Shown in pieces: positions 16,764 to 24,398 of a DNA stretch of 64,000 nucleotides. The position numbers and the translations under genes were made by a program. Under the pieces are notes generated by a model. That model was not told the origin of the DNA. It was given only the letters and a program-made list of their open reading frames with translations, and did no database searches. Where the stretch lies: positions 1 through 64,000 of the forward strand of contig CAKOJN010000003.1 in NCBI GenBank assembly GCA_934090685.1, read 5' to 3'. The stretch is from an uncultured Bacilli bacterium (GTDB lineage Bacteria; Bacillota_I; Bacilli_A; RF39; UBA660). Within the stretch, counting starts at the first letter, position 1, and each line of letters begins with the position of its first letter.

Positions 16764-16789
16764 AAAAAAAAAGACTAGTGGTTTAGTCT
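16764..16789 (-). terminator. Terminator after LysM gene
   Basis: A 6-bp stem AGACTA/TAGTCT (16772-16777 with 16784-16789) and a run of nine U on the minus strand (complement of 16764-16772). Confidence 0.7.
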
Positions 16790-17111
16790 ATTTCTTAAAG
16801 AATATCATTTGTCCTGGAAGTAAATATATTGTTTTGTTTTGTGAAACAATATTAGATTCCTTAGTATCAAAAATATTACTTACTGTATATAAAGTATCGC
16901 CATCTTTTGTAATGTAATAGCTAACATCTTTTTTAGGTATTAACAGTACTTGATCTGGATAAATATAATCATCTATATTCAAACCATTCAACTCTGCTAA
17001 TAACTTAGTATTTACATTAAATTCCTTAGATATTTTGTATAAAGAATCACCTTTTTTAATTTCATATAAAGAATAGTAAGGACTTTCCAATTCCTTTTTC
17101 TCACTAAACAT
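16788..17111 (-). CDS. Small protein with two LysM domains
   Basis: A 107-aa protein almost entirely made of two LysM peptidoglycan-binding modules, at about 13-60 (YEIKKGDSLYKISKEFNVN, ending LLIPK) and about 64-105 (YYITKDGDTLYTVSNIF). I start at ATG 17111, because the in-frame GTG nine bases upstream is part of the ribosome-binding site AGGTGAT. No signal peptide or membrane helix is visible, so how it reaches the wall is unclear. It may act inside, as in SafA/SpoVID-type spore LysM proteins, or be exported atypically. Confidence 0.8.
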   Translation of the reverse strand: MFSEKKELESPYYSLYEIKKGDSLYKISKEFNVNTKLLAELNGLNIDDYIYPDQVLLIPKKDVSYYITKDGDTLYTVSNIFDTKESNIVSQNKTIYLLPGQMIFFKK

Positions 17112-17152
17112 ATTTATCACCTAAAGTATTATATGTTTAAGTTTAAATATGG

Positions 17153-18259
17153 TTATTTAATATATATAAATATTGTATTATTACTATTAAATTCTAACTC
17201 ATAATTATAAAATACTTTTTTACTTCCACTATAAGGAGTATATTTATATAAGGTATCTTTTTCTAAATAATATAATTCATCTTTATACTCTTTTAATATA
17301 TTCATTTTACTATTAAATATTTTAGTTTTTATATTGGTATTATCTTTATATTTTTTATACGTTCCATTGTCAAAAAGATATTTATAGTTAGAATTGTTAG
17401 AATTATCACTATATTTAATCTTCTTTACTGTATATAATGTTTTACTACAAGATATAAATTCACCATCTTTATACATTACATATCCTTTTTGATTACTGCC
17501 TATTATATTAACTTTTTCTTTTTTAGTATCTATTTGATATAAAATAGAATGCTTATTATCAAAAAGATATAACTTTTGTTTTACAATTCCAACTATATAT
17601 GAATCATAATCAATATTATATTCAAGCTTAATTGTTTTTTTACTTAAATCTTCTATATTTAATACTATTAATTCATTAAATTCATGTTCCATATCATAAT
17701 TAGGCATATATAATTGATTATTTAATTGATATGAAAGTTCATTATTGTATCTATCATTCTTAAATAATTCAATTTTATTATATGATTTACCATTCATAAC
17801 AGTATATCCTTTATAATTCCATAATGCTATAAAAGTTCTAGAATTTAAATTATTATAATATACAAAATCTTTATCACTATTATCATTTTTGTATGCTTTT
17901 TTATACTTGTCTAGTAAAGAAGAATCAATTAAGTTATAATCAATTAACTCATTATCTTGATAACATAATGGATATGTTTTAAATTCATTTATAACAGGAT
18001 AAATACATTTAAAATCATCTCCCACTATCTCTTCAATTTTAGATATTTTTACTTTGAACAATTTTCTTTTATTATAAATATCAAAATTATATTCATTATT
18101 CTCTTTATCTTTTATTTCAAAATAATAACGTTTCTCATTATAAGATGTTTTAATACTATAATTTTTTAATTTATAAGTTATATTGTAATTTGATAAAAAA
18201 TACTTCGATAATATAACTAATATTAGAACACTTATTATTATAATCAATGTTTTTTTCAT
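17153..18259 (-). CDS. Uncharacterised membrane-anchored protein, beta-rich
   Basis: A 368-aa protein with one N-terminal hydrophobic helix (about 4-21) and a tyrosine- and asparagine-rich extracellular region. Repeated short strands (LYLFDNKHSILYQIDTKK, ELYYLEKDTLYKYTP) suggest a beta-propeller or similar repeat fold. Two cysteines near 85-100 (DDFKCIYPV, PLCYQDN) could pair. It shares the pattern of lineage-specific envelope genes with its neighbours. I find no catalytic motif and do not recognise the family. Confidence 0.55.
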   Translation of the reverse strand: MKKTLIIIISVLILVILSKYFLSNYNITYKLKNYSIKTSYNEKRYYFEIKDKENNEYNFDIYNKRKLFKVKISKIEEIVGDDFKCIYPVINEFKTYPLCYQDNELIDYNLIDSSLLDKYKKAYKNDNSDKDFVYYNNLNSRTFIALWNYKGYTVMNGKSYNKIELFKNDRYNNELSYQLNNQLYMPNYDMEHEFNELIVLNIEDLSKKTIKLEYNIDYDSYIVGIVKQKLYLFDNKHSILYQIDTKKEKVNIIGSNQKGYVMYKDGEFISCSKTLYTVKKIKYSDNSNNSNYKYLFDNGTYKKYKDNTNIKTKIFNSKMNILKEYKDELYYLEKDTLYKYTPYSGSKKVFYNYELEFNSNNTIFIYIK

Positions 18260-18291
18260 ACTTTCACCAACTTAATTATACTATATATGAA

Positions 18292-18316
18292 AGAAAAAAA
18301 CTAGTTTCCTAGTTTT
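18292..18316 (-). terminator. Terminator after zinc-ribbon/thioredoxin-like gene
   Basis: A short stem AACTAG/CTAGTT (18299-18304 with 18309-18314), extended by A/T pairs, with a U-rich tail on the minus strand. Confidence 0.6.
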
Positions 18317-18323
18317 TAGATTA

Positions 18324-19067
18324 TTATAGACCAAGATCGCTTAAGAATGATTCTATTTGACTTTCATCCATGTATCCTTCTACATGTTCACCAATAACTT
18401 CTCCACCCTTAGTTACAAGTGTATATGGACTACTTCCTTCATAAGATAATTCATATGTGCTTCTTAAAGTTTCAAAACTTTCTGCATCATAATTATCAGC
18501 ATCAAACCAATATAATTTATATTCTTTTGATTGAGCAATTTGATTAATTATTGGATTATATTGTTTACAATATTGACAATATGTTAGCCCAATAACTGTT
18601 ATAATTGGTTGATCACTCTTTGTATCCTCAATCCACTTATTAATATCAGCATTATATATTTGATAACTGATTTCCTCTTTCTTATCAGCGCCTTTAGTAT
18701 CAATTAATAAACTTAATCCTAAAAATGCCCATATACAAGCAGAAATTAATGCGCCTGTACCAACATTTTTTGCAGAATCTTTTTTAGATTTTCTCCATAA
18801 TAAATATAGAACTAATCCAACTGGTGGTAATACGAAACCTAAAATCCAAAATAGTACATTTACAGTTTTACTATTCTTTTTATTTGGATTCATATCGCTC
18901 ACTTTTTCTATAACTTTTTTAACCTCTTTCTTAGTATCTTTAGCAACTACTTTTGCTTCTTTAACAATCTTAGATGCATCTTTTACCATTTTAACCTTTT
19001 TTCCACAGTTTGGGCAAACTTTATCATTCTTTCTTAATTTTTTGCCACATTTTGAACATACATTCAT
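18324..19067 (-). CDS. Zinc-ribbon, membrane and thioredoxin-like fusion protein
   Basis: A 247-aa protein of unusual make-up. A zinc ribbon (Cys4, Cys7, Cys18, Cys21) is followed by a lysine-rich helix (about 25-65) and two membrane segments (about 70-90 and 104-122). A C-terminal thioredoxin-like domain carries Cys164-Gln-Tyr-Cys167 and the cis-Pro region SSPYTLV. The fold places both ends on the same side, with the thioredoxin part probably cytoplasmic if the zinc ribbon is. It sits beside a protein with dozens of cysteines, so a role in thiol chemistry of that protein is possible. That is inference only. Confidence 0.75.
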   Translation of the reverse strand: MNVCSKCGKKLRKNDKVCPNCGKKVKMVKDASKIVKEAKVVAKDTKKEVKKVIEKVSDMNPNKKNSKTVNVLFWILGFVLPPVGLVLYLLWRKSKKDSAKNVGTGALISACIWAFLGLSLLIDTKGADKKEEISYQIYNADINKWIEDTKSDQPIITVIGLTYCQYCKQYNPIINQIAQSKEYKLYWFDADNYDAESFETLRSTYELSYEGSSPYTLVTKGGEVIGEHVEGYMDESQIESFLSDLGL

Positions 19068-19118
19068 TTACTTCACCTCTAACATAATTTTATTCTAAAT
19101 TTAAGAAAATTACAAGAA

Positions 19119-19141
19119 AAAAAGAGAAAATTTCTCTTTTT
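19119..19141 (-). terminator. Terminator after cysteine-rich pilin-like gene
   Basis: Inverted repeat of 11 bp, AAAAAGAGAAA/TTTCTCTTTTT (19119-19129 with 19131-19141), with further U on the minus strand. It overlaps the stop region of the 19140-20633 gene. Confidence 0.7.
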
Positions 19142-20633
19142 ATTCACAAATCTCTTTTCCTTCGACTACTCTAGTTTTACCAGTCTTAGTCCATCCAGAT
19201 AGAGATGAACTTCTACTCCATTTATAAGTATAACCTTTTTTAGTTGTCTTTTTAACAGTTGCTTTTACTTTTTCACTTTCATACTTTTTACATACTTTAC
19301 CTTCTAATTTGTAACCTTTGTCACATTTTAATTCAGTAAATGTACCAGTAATAGTTTTTGTACATTTTGTACCTTTTAAAGTATATCCACTTGGACAACT
19401 ATATTTATATGAACCATTTGTTACTTTGTAACATTTTAAGTTTGCTCCGCTTCCTTCAGAATAGTTAGCATCACTACTACATTTATAATTCTTTTTACCT
19501 GGTGTTGTTTTAGTGTACCAACATTTTAAGCTTGATCCACTTCCTGAATGATTTGTAGCATTTGATGGACAACTATATGATTTACTTCCTTCTGTTGTTT
19601 TATAATACCAACATTTTAAACTTGATCCACTTCCTGAATGATTTGTTGCACTTGATGGACAACTATATGCATAGTATCCTTCAGAAACAACTACTGTTTT
19701 ATCTTCACAAGTTTCAACAGGTATTGTTCTTGTACAAGTATTACATGTTGTATGACTTCTACCATCAGAATCTCTATATGTTGTACAGTTACAACTATAA
19801 TACTGTTTTTTATAATCTTTTTTACAAGATTTTTCTGTCTTAGTTTTTGCAGGAATCCATTTCTTAACAGGATCTACATAAACAGTTTTTTTCTTACCAT
19901 CAGTAGTTTTAACAACAGGATCTACATATACTTTCTCAGTTGTACTTGGTTCTTGAGTAATTATAGTAGGTATTTTTGTTTTAGAACCACTTATTATTGT
20001 TATTTGAGCATTTATTGTCTCAGTTTTTGTTGTAGCCTTAGTTTTTTCAGCAGATTCAGTATCTACTAAAACAGTTCTATAACAATATTTTCCATCTCTT
20101 TTATATCCACTTGGACAACTATAACTTGTAGTTGTTTTAGTAGTTAATTTTTTAAATTGATATTCAATTATTTGTTCTTTTCTACATGTTTTTGAACAAT
20201 TATTGTCTTCACAATATGTATAACATCCTAATATCTTAACAGTATAATCAGATTCTTTATTACAAACTAAATTAGTTTTAAGTTCATAATATCCTTCTTG
20301 TTTAGTAATACTAACATATGAATCATATTGATTACAAGAGTTACCATCCTCATCAACAAAAGGTAAAATTAATTTTTTATCATACATATCTGCTAAAGAT
20401 ATTTTTGTAGATTGTCCTACTTCTTTTGGCATTCTTTCATCAGTGAAATAACTTTCACCTGCTTCTTGCATATATTTAATATTTTCTCTAAATACATTGC
20501 TATAGAATGCTGTCATATTAGGAACATTCTTTTTGAATAACCATATAAGCAAGAAAACAAACAATGCAGCAAATATAATTTTTACTAATAGATCTAGAAC
20601 ACTAAATCCAGTTTTTCTATCATTACTATACAT
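19140..20633 (-). CDS. Cysteine-rich repeat surface protein with prepilin-like N-terminus
   Basis: A 497-aa protein. Residues 1-36 read as a class III signal: basic head, Gly9, then FSVLDLLVKI and a long hydrophobic helix. Asp stands at mature position +5 where pilins have Glu. The rest is extracellular, with many cysteines in repeats of the form Y-x-C-P-x-G/A-(x)n-G-x-x-C. These include two nearly identical 30-residue units (YSCPSxATNHSGSGSSLKCW) and weaker copies to the C-terminus. Thr/Lys-rich and YVDPV repeats lie in the middle. It probably forms a disulphide-stabilised adhesin or minor-pilin tip. It is second in an operon behind the 20649-22007 gene. Confidence 0.7.
   Translation of the reverse strand: MYSNDRKTGFSVLDLLVKIIFAALFVFLLIWLFKKNVPNMTAFYSNVFRENIKYMQEAGESYFTDERMPKEVGQSTKISLADMYDKKLILPFVDEDGNSCNQYDSYVSITKQEGYYELKTNLVCNKESDYTVKILGCYTYCEDNNCSKTCRKEQIIEYQFKKLTTKTTTSYSCPSGYKRDGKYCYRTVLVDTESAEKTKATTKTETINAQITIISGSKTKIPTIITQEPSTTEKVYVDPVVKTTDGKKKTVYVDPVKKWIPAKTKTEKSCKKDYKKQYYSCNCTTYRDSDGRSHTTCNTCTRTIPVETCEDKTVVVSEGYYAYSCPSSATNHSGSGSSLKCWYYKTTEGSKSYSCPSNATNHSGSGSSLKCWYTKTTPGKKNYKCSSDANYSEGSGANLKCYKVTNGSYKYSCPSGYTLKGTKCTKTITGTFTELKCDKGYKLEGKVCKKYESEKVKATVKKTTKKGYTYKWSRSSSLSGWTKTGKTRVVEGKEICE
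19516..19695 (-). repeat. Two tandem 90-bp repeats inside the cysteine-rich gene
   Basis: Units 19516-19605 and 19606-19695 are closely similar in the portion encoding CPSxATNHSGSGSSLKCWY, with a few silent and missense changes. They are a likely site of slipped-strand copy-number change in frame (30 codons per unit). Confidence 0.8.
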
Positions 20634-20648
20634 AATTTTCCCCCTTTA

Positions 20649-22007
20649 TTATTTTGATAATGTTAAACTATTTTCTCTAAAATGATTTTTTGCATCTCTT
20701 GTGAATATTATAGGCATTGTATCTTCTGTACTTTGATTACCTAAGGCTTTAATTTGTTCAACTGTTAATCCAGATCTTTGAATAACAGCATCCCATTGAT
20801 CCATAGGTATAAATTCAAGTGTTGCCATTAATTTTGATAAAGGAACTTCAACCATTTGACCAGTAGTATAATCTATACAGAATGGAATACAAATATCAAT
20901 TCCTTTACTAAGTCCATATTCCATAATTGTTTCAGTATAGAAAGCATATGCCATACCATATAATTGAATTCTAGCAGGATATGATGCAATACTTCTTGTA
21001 TTATAATGTTCAGAAGTGTTATCAACTAAGTAATATTGGTCTCTCATTAATTCACCAAACTCAGTTGCATATTTTTTATAATCTTCATCATTTTCAGTAT
21101 TGATTGCATTAATTATTTTTTCCATTACTTCATCAACTTCAGCAGCACATTTTTGATCATGACTTCCATCTTCAAATAAATATTGAGTTGGAATGAAACC
21201 TATATTTCCACTTTTAGTACGACTTTCTGTTGATAAATAAGCTGAGAATATTTGAGTCATTTTATTATTATAATTAAGTAGCTCATTTACTTCAAATCCA
21301 TCTGGAGCAACTCCATTAACTACTTGAATTATATCAGCTAAGTTTTCTTTTGTTACTGAATCTTTTACCACTTGATTTTCATTAGCATATTCTTTATCAA
21401 AGTAATTTTCAAAATACCAATCAACTCTATTATTAACTTGATCAACGTCACTAGCATCTTTTAATACACCATCTTCAACATTGTTATCTTGAGTTTGCTC
21501 CAATGATGCTTTATCTGCATTCTTAGAAACGCAACCAGCAATACCATAACCAGCGCCAAGTATAGCAGCTCCACCAAGTATTCCTGCTCCTATTTTAACT
21601 GCTTTGCTATGTTTAGGACTTTCATAAACCTCTTCTTCCTCTGTTTCAACAACCGGTTCATTAATTTCTTCGGTTGTAGTTTCTGAAACAGGTTCTGTAC
21701 TATTTATATTATTATCAGTAATTGTTCTTTCAAGTAATTCTGGAGCATAATCCATAATGCATAGTATCTCTAATTCGCTCATTTCTTTCTTATTGCCTTT
21801 TTTACAAGCATCAATATATTCTTTTATATCATTATTTACTTCAATATATTGTTGTCTAATAGAATTAGCATTACTTACAAGTGAAGATATTTTCGTCTTT
21901 GGTGCTTTATCTGCTACTGCTTTGTTGTATTCAGCAACTAAACCCTCATGTATTTCTTTATAATTTTTTCTAACATTCTTCATTATTTCTAATAATTCTT
22001 TGTTCAT
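20649..22007 (-). CDS. Uncharacterised single-pass membrane protein
   Basis: A 452-aa protein I do not recognise. A helical, charged N-terminal part (about 1-95) is followed by an acidic Thr/Glu linker (about 100-130). A glycine-rich membrane helix (about 135-155, KIGAGILGGAAILGAGYGIAG) leads into an extracellular helical domain of about 290 residues. A cysteine just after the helix resembles a lipobox, but it sits far from the N-terminus. Its start has AGGGGG-type pairing (gggggaaaa). It begins the operon with the cysteine-rich pilin-like gene (15-base gap) and lies behind two strong promoters. Confidence 0.6.
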   Translation of the reverse strand: MNKELLEIMKNVRKNYKEIHEGLVAEYNKAVADKAPKTKISSLVSNANSIRQQYIEVNNDIKEYIDACKKGNKKEMSELEILCIMDYAPELLERTITDNNINSTEPVSETTTEEINEPVVETEEEEVYESPKHSKAVKIGAGILGGAAILGAGYGIAGCVSKNADKASLEQTQDNNVEDGVLKDASDVDQVNNRVDWYFENYFDKEYANENQVVKDSVTKENLADIIQVVNGVAPDGFEVNELLNYNNKMTQIFSAYLSTESRTKSGNIGFIPTQYLFEDGSHDQKCAAEVDEVMEKIINAINTENDEDYKKYATEFGELMRDQYYLVDNTSEHYNTRSIASYPARIQLYGMAYAFYTETIMEYGLSKGIDICIPFCIDYTTGQMVEVPLSKLMATLEFIPMDQWDAVIQRSGLTVEQIKALGNQSTEDTMPIIFTRDAKNHFRENSLTLSK

Positions 22008-22036
22008 AATTTTTCCCCCTTTTGAAATGTGACTGT

Positions 22037-22065
22037 ATTATACCACATTTCATGAACATTGTCAA
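22037..22065 (-). promoter_or_regulatory. Consensus sigma-A promoter, proximal, for envelope operon
   Basis: Perfect -35 TTGACA (22060-22065) and -10 TATAAT (22037-22042) with a 17-base spacer and an extended -10 (TGG before it), about 30 bases before the 22007 start codon. This is the best housekeeping promoter in the window. Confidence 0.88.
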
Positions 22066-22104
22066 GTTTTATCATATTCACTCTACTTACCACTAAGTGA
22101 GCAT

Positions 22105-22133
22105 ATTATACCACACTTATATAAAAAAATCAA
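22105..22133 (-). promoter_or_regulatory. Second tandem sigma-A promoter for envelope operon
   Basis: -35 TTGATT (22128-22133), 17-base spacer, -10 TATAAT (22105-22110), with the same GTGGTATAAT core as the proximal promoter 68 bases downstream. It looks like a duplicated promoter. Confidence 0.7.
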
Positions 22134-22143
22134 GAAAAAACAA

Positions 22144-22563
22144 TCATTTTGTCTTTTTAAGCATTATTTTAGTTGTTTTTGACTCTATAAATGTAAAAAT
22201 ACTAAGCATTAAAAACATAATGATTTTTATTATATTTCTTATTATATATGTATTTTTAGCATATATTATGGAAGAATCAACATAGTTCATACTACTAATA
22301 ATTATGTTCTTTAAAATACAACTATTAAATAAACCCAATAATATTATTAAAATTAATTTACTGATTCTTGCTTTAGAATAATGCCTTTTGTAATTGTATA
22401 ACACCGGAATCAATAAGAAAATAATAAATACATTTATAATATTATATATAAGTCCAAACAATTCACTATCTAATTTCAAATACTTAATTAACTCCACCAT
22501 TGTTAAAACAATATATAAAAGTGTAAATGTTAATAAAAAGATTTTTTTATATTTATATTTCAT
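22144..22563 (-). CDS. Uncharacterised four-helix membrane protein
   Basis: A 139-aa very hydrophobic protein with about four membrane segments and lysine-rich ends. It matches no family I know. It precedes the tandem promoters of the envelope operon on the same strand. Its own leader is short and AT-rich. It is divergent from the RNB-domain gene, with only 85 bases between starts, so the two may share a control region. Confidence 0.5.
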   Translation of the reverse strand: MKYKYKKIFLLTFTLLYIVLTMVELIKYLKLDSELFGLIYNIINVFIIFLLIPVLYNYKRHYSKARISKLILIILLGLFNSCILKNIIISSMNYVDSSIIYAKNTYIIRNIIKIIMFLMLSIFTFIESKTTKIMLKKTK

Positions 22564-22648
22564 TTTTACTCCTTAACAACTTAATTATACCATATATACT
22601 TGAATTTATCTATTTTGAATGCTATTATTTAATTAACAAGGGGGTATT

Positions 22649-24376
22649 ATGATAAATCACGATTTTTATACTTTTATAACAAATGGTAACTTTTCAGATT
22701 ACAATATATCAGTATATGAAAAAGATCATAATATTAGTGATAAACAATTATTAAAAAATAGTTTTAAATTCTTATTTTCATATATACCTAATAAATTAAA
22801 AAATAATGAATTTTCTATCAATATAACAATAAACACTATTAATCTTATATGTATTTTATTTTTATCAAATAATTTTGATAATGAAGAAATAATAGTAAAT
22901 AAAAAAAGAATTGCTACTGCTAAAAAGATGATATTATCATTTTTAAAAAAGAATAAAAATCAAAAATTACTTAATGCTATGAATAAAATAGATTCAATTA
23001 TTTTAGACAAAGAAATAAATATAAATGACCTAGTTAAATTAATAAAAGAACTAATCGATAGAAAAGAATATGATGCTATAATATCAAAGATAATAAAAAT
23101 TAATAAAGAAGTATTAGACCATAATAATTGTGAATTATTTGATATAGTGTTTGATAAAACAATGAATTCTATTAAAAATGATGATAATGATGCTTACTAT
23201 TATATAAGTTTACTAAAAATACTTTATACAAATAAAATTAATAAAGATTATTATATATTTAAATTAGACGAAATATGCAATCACAATCTATTTTATAGAG
23301 AATTATATTCTATAATAAATGGTAAAGTGGTTTGTTTAAAAGAAAATGAAATACTAGAAAAATACTACATAGAAAAAACACTGCCAAGTTTTAATGCACC
23401 TTTTATATTAGCTTCTTCGTTTGATGACACAATTATAACTATAGATGACTTTAATACGAGAATTAGTGATGATGGTTTAAGTTTCAAAAAAGATGGAAAT
23501 AAATTCATAGTAGGCATTCATATAACAGATGTTGTAAACTATATAAAACCAAGAAGCATCTTTGATTTGCAAGCAAGACAAAATTTCAAAACAATATACA
23601 CTGAAAATGGAAACAGAATTCCAATTTTTGATAATTCTTTAGAATCAAAATTATCTTTTAATCAAAATGAAAATCATCAAACTATTAGTATATATGCAGT
23701 ATTTGATTCATCTTATACACTAATAGATTATTATTTAACTAAAGGTAATGTGAGAATTAGTAAAAATTTAAATTTATTAGAGACGGATAAAATATTGGAT
23801 TGTAAAAATTTATCTGATGATTTTTCAAAAAATATTATTGGTTTGTATGATATTGCCAGCAGTATTAATGATGATAATAAAGCAAAAGAAAGATACTGGA
23901 AAAAGAAAGGTTCTGACCTTAATTTATGTAAAAGTGAAATAATTATTAGTGAATTTTCAATATTATTTAATAGACTTCTTGCTTTAATAGCATACGAAAA
24001 TAATTGTACATATGTATACAAATACCAAGATCCAGAATATTTATCAAAATTGATAGATGTTTTAAACATCAGAAAATGTGATTTATTAAATGATATTATA
24101 AGTAACATATATTTAAATAGTGAATATTCTCTTGAACCCAAACTTCATAGTGGATTAAATGAACCGATTTATTCAAGTTCTAGTAATCCTTTAAGAAATT
24201 ATCCTGATACTTTTAACCAATATTTAATACATGCTCAGTATTTTAAAGATTTATCTTTACCATATAATGAAGATGAGATTGAAAGTATCATTAATTATTT
24301 TAATAAAAGAAAAAGTGAAATGCTTCTTTTAAATAGAGAACTTAATAAGTCTTTAAAATTAAAAAAACATAGTTAA
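22649..24376 (+). CDS. Divergent RNB-domain (RNase II/R-like) protein, likely impaired
   Basis: A 575-aa protein. The C-terminal half is an RNB domain; the N-terminal 240 residues are helical and unknown. No cold-shock or S1 domain is visible, unlike RNase R (over 700 aa). The magnesium-site motif is TIDDFNTRISDDG. Compared with E. coli RNase II Asp201/207/209/210, Asp266, Asp274 and Asp275 remain but the second Asp is Ile272. The usual SPIRRYxD segment is reduced to NPLRNYPD. It may be a weak nuclease or an RNA-binding paralogue. It starts behind a strong AAGGGGG ribosome-binding site. Its end overlaps the convergent P-ATPase gene by 4 bases. Confidence 0.75.
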   Translation: MINHDFYTFITNGNFSDYNISVYEKDHNISDKQLLKNSFKFLFSYIPNKLKNNEFSINITINTINLICILFLSNNFDNEEIIVNKKRIATAKKMILSFLKKNKNQKLLNAMNKIDSIILDKEININDLVKLIKELIDRKEYDAIISKIIKINKEVLDHNNCELFDIVFDKTMNSIKNDDNDAYYYISLLKILYTNKINKDYYIFKLDEICNHNLFYRELYSIINGKVVCLKENEILEKYYIEKTLPSFNAPFILASSFDDTIITIDDFNTRISDDGLSFKKDGNKFIVGIHITDVVNYIKPRSIFDLQARQNFKTIYTENGNRIPIFDNSLESKLSFNQNENHQTISIYAVFDSSYTLIDYYLTKGNVRISKNLNLLETDKILDCKNLSDDFSKNIIGLYDIASSINDDNKAKERYWKKKGSDLNLCKSEIIISEFSILFNRLLALIAYENNCTYVYKYQDPEYLSKLIDVLNIRKCDLLNDIISNIYLNSEYSLEPKLHSGLNEPIYSSSSNPLRNYPDTFNQYLIHAQYFKDLSLPYNEDEIESIINYFNKRKSEMLLLNRELNKSLKLKKHS

Positions 24377-24398
24377 ATTTCTCTTACTATGCTTTTTT
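24363..24398. terminator. Shared terminator of convergent RNB and P-ATPase genes
   Basis: Stem CATAGT/ACTATG (24367-24372 with 24385-24390) with A-rich sequence on the left and a T run on the right, so it can work in both directions. It lies inside both coding ends, which overlap by 4 bases. Confidence 0.7.

Noticed and set aside
19562..20069. Plus-strand open frames inside the cysteine-rich gene
   Set aside because: They are antisense to a repeat-rich coding frame with a strong promoter and start. They have no ribosome-binding site and no plausible composition.
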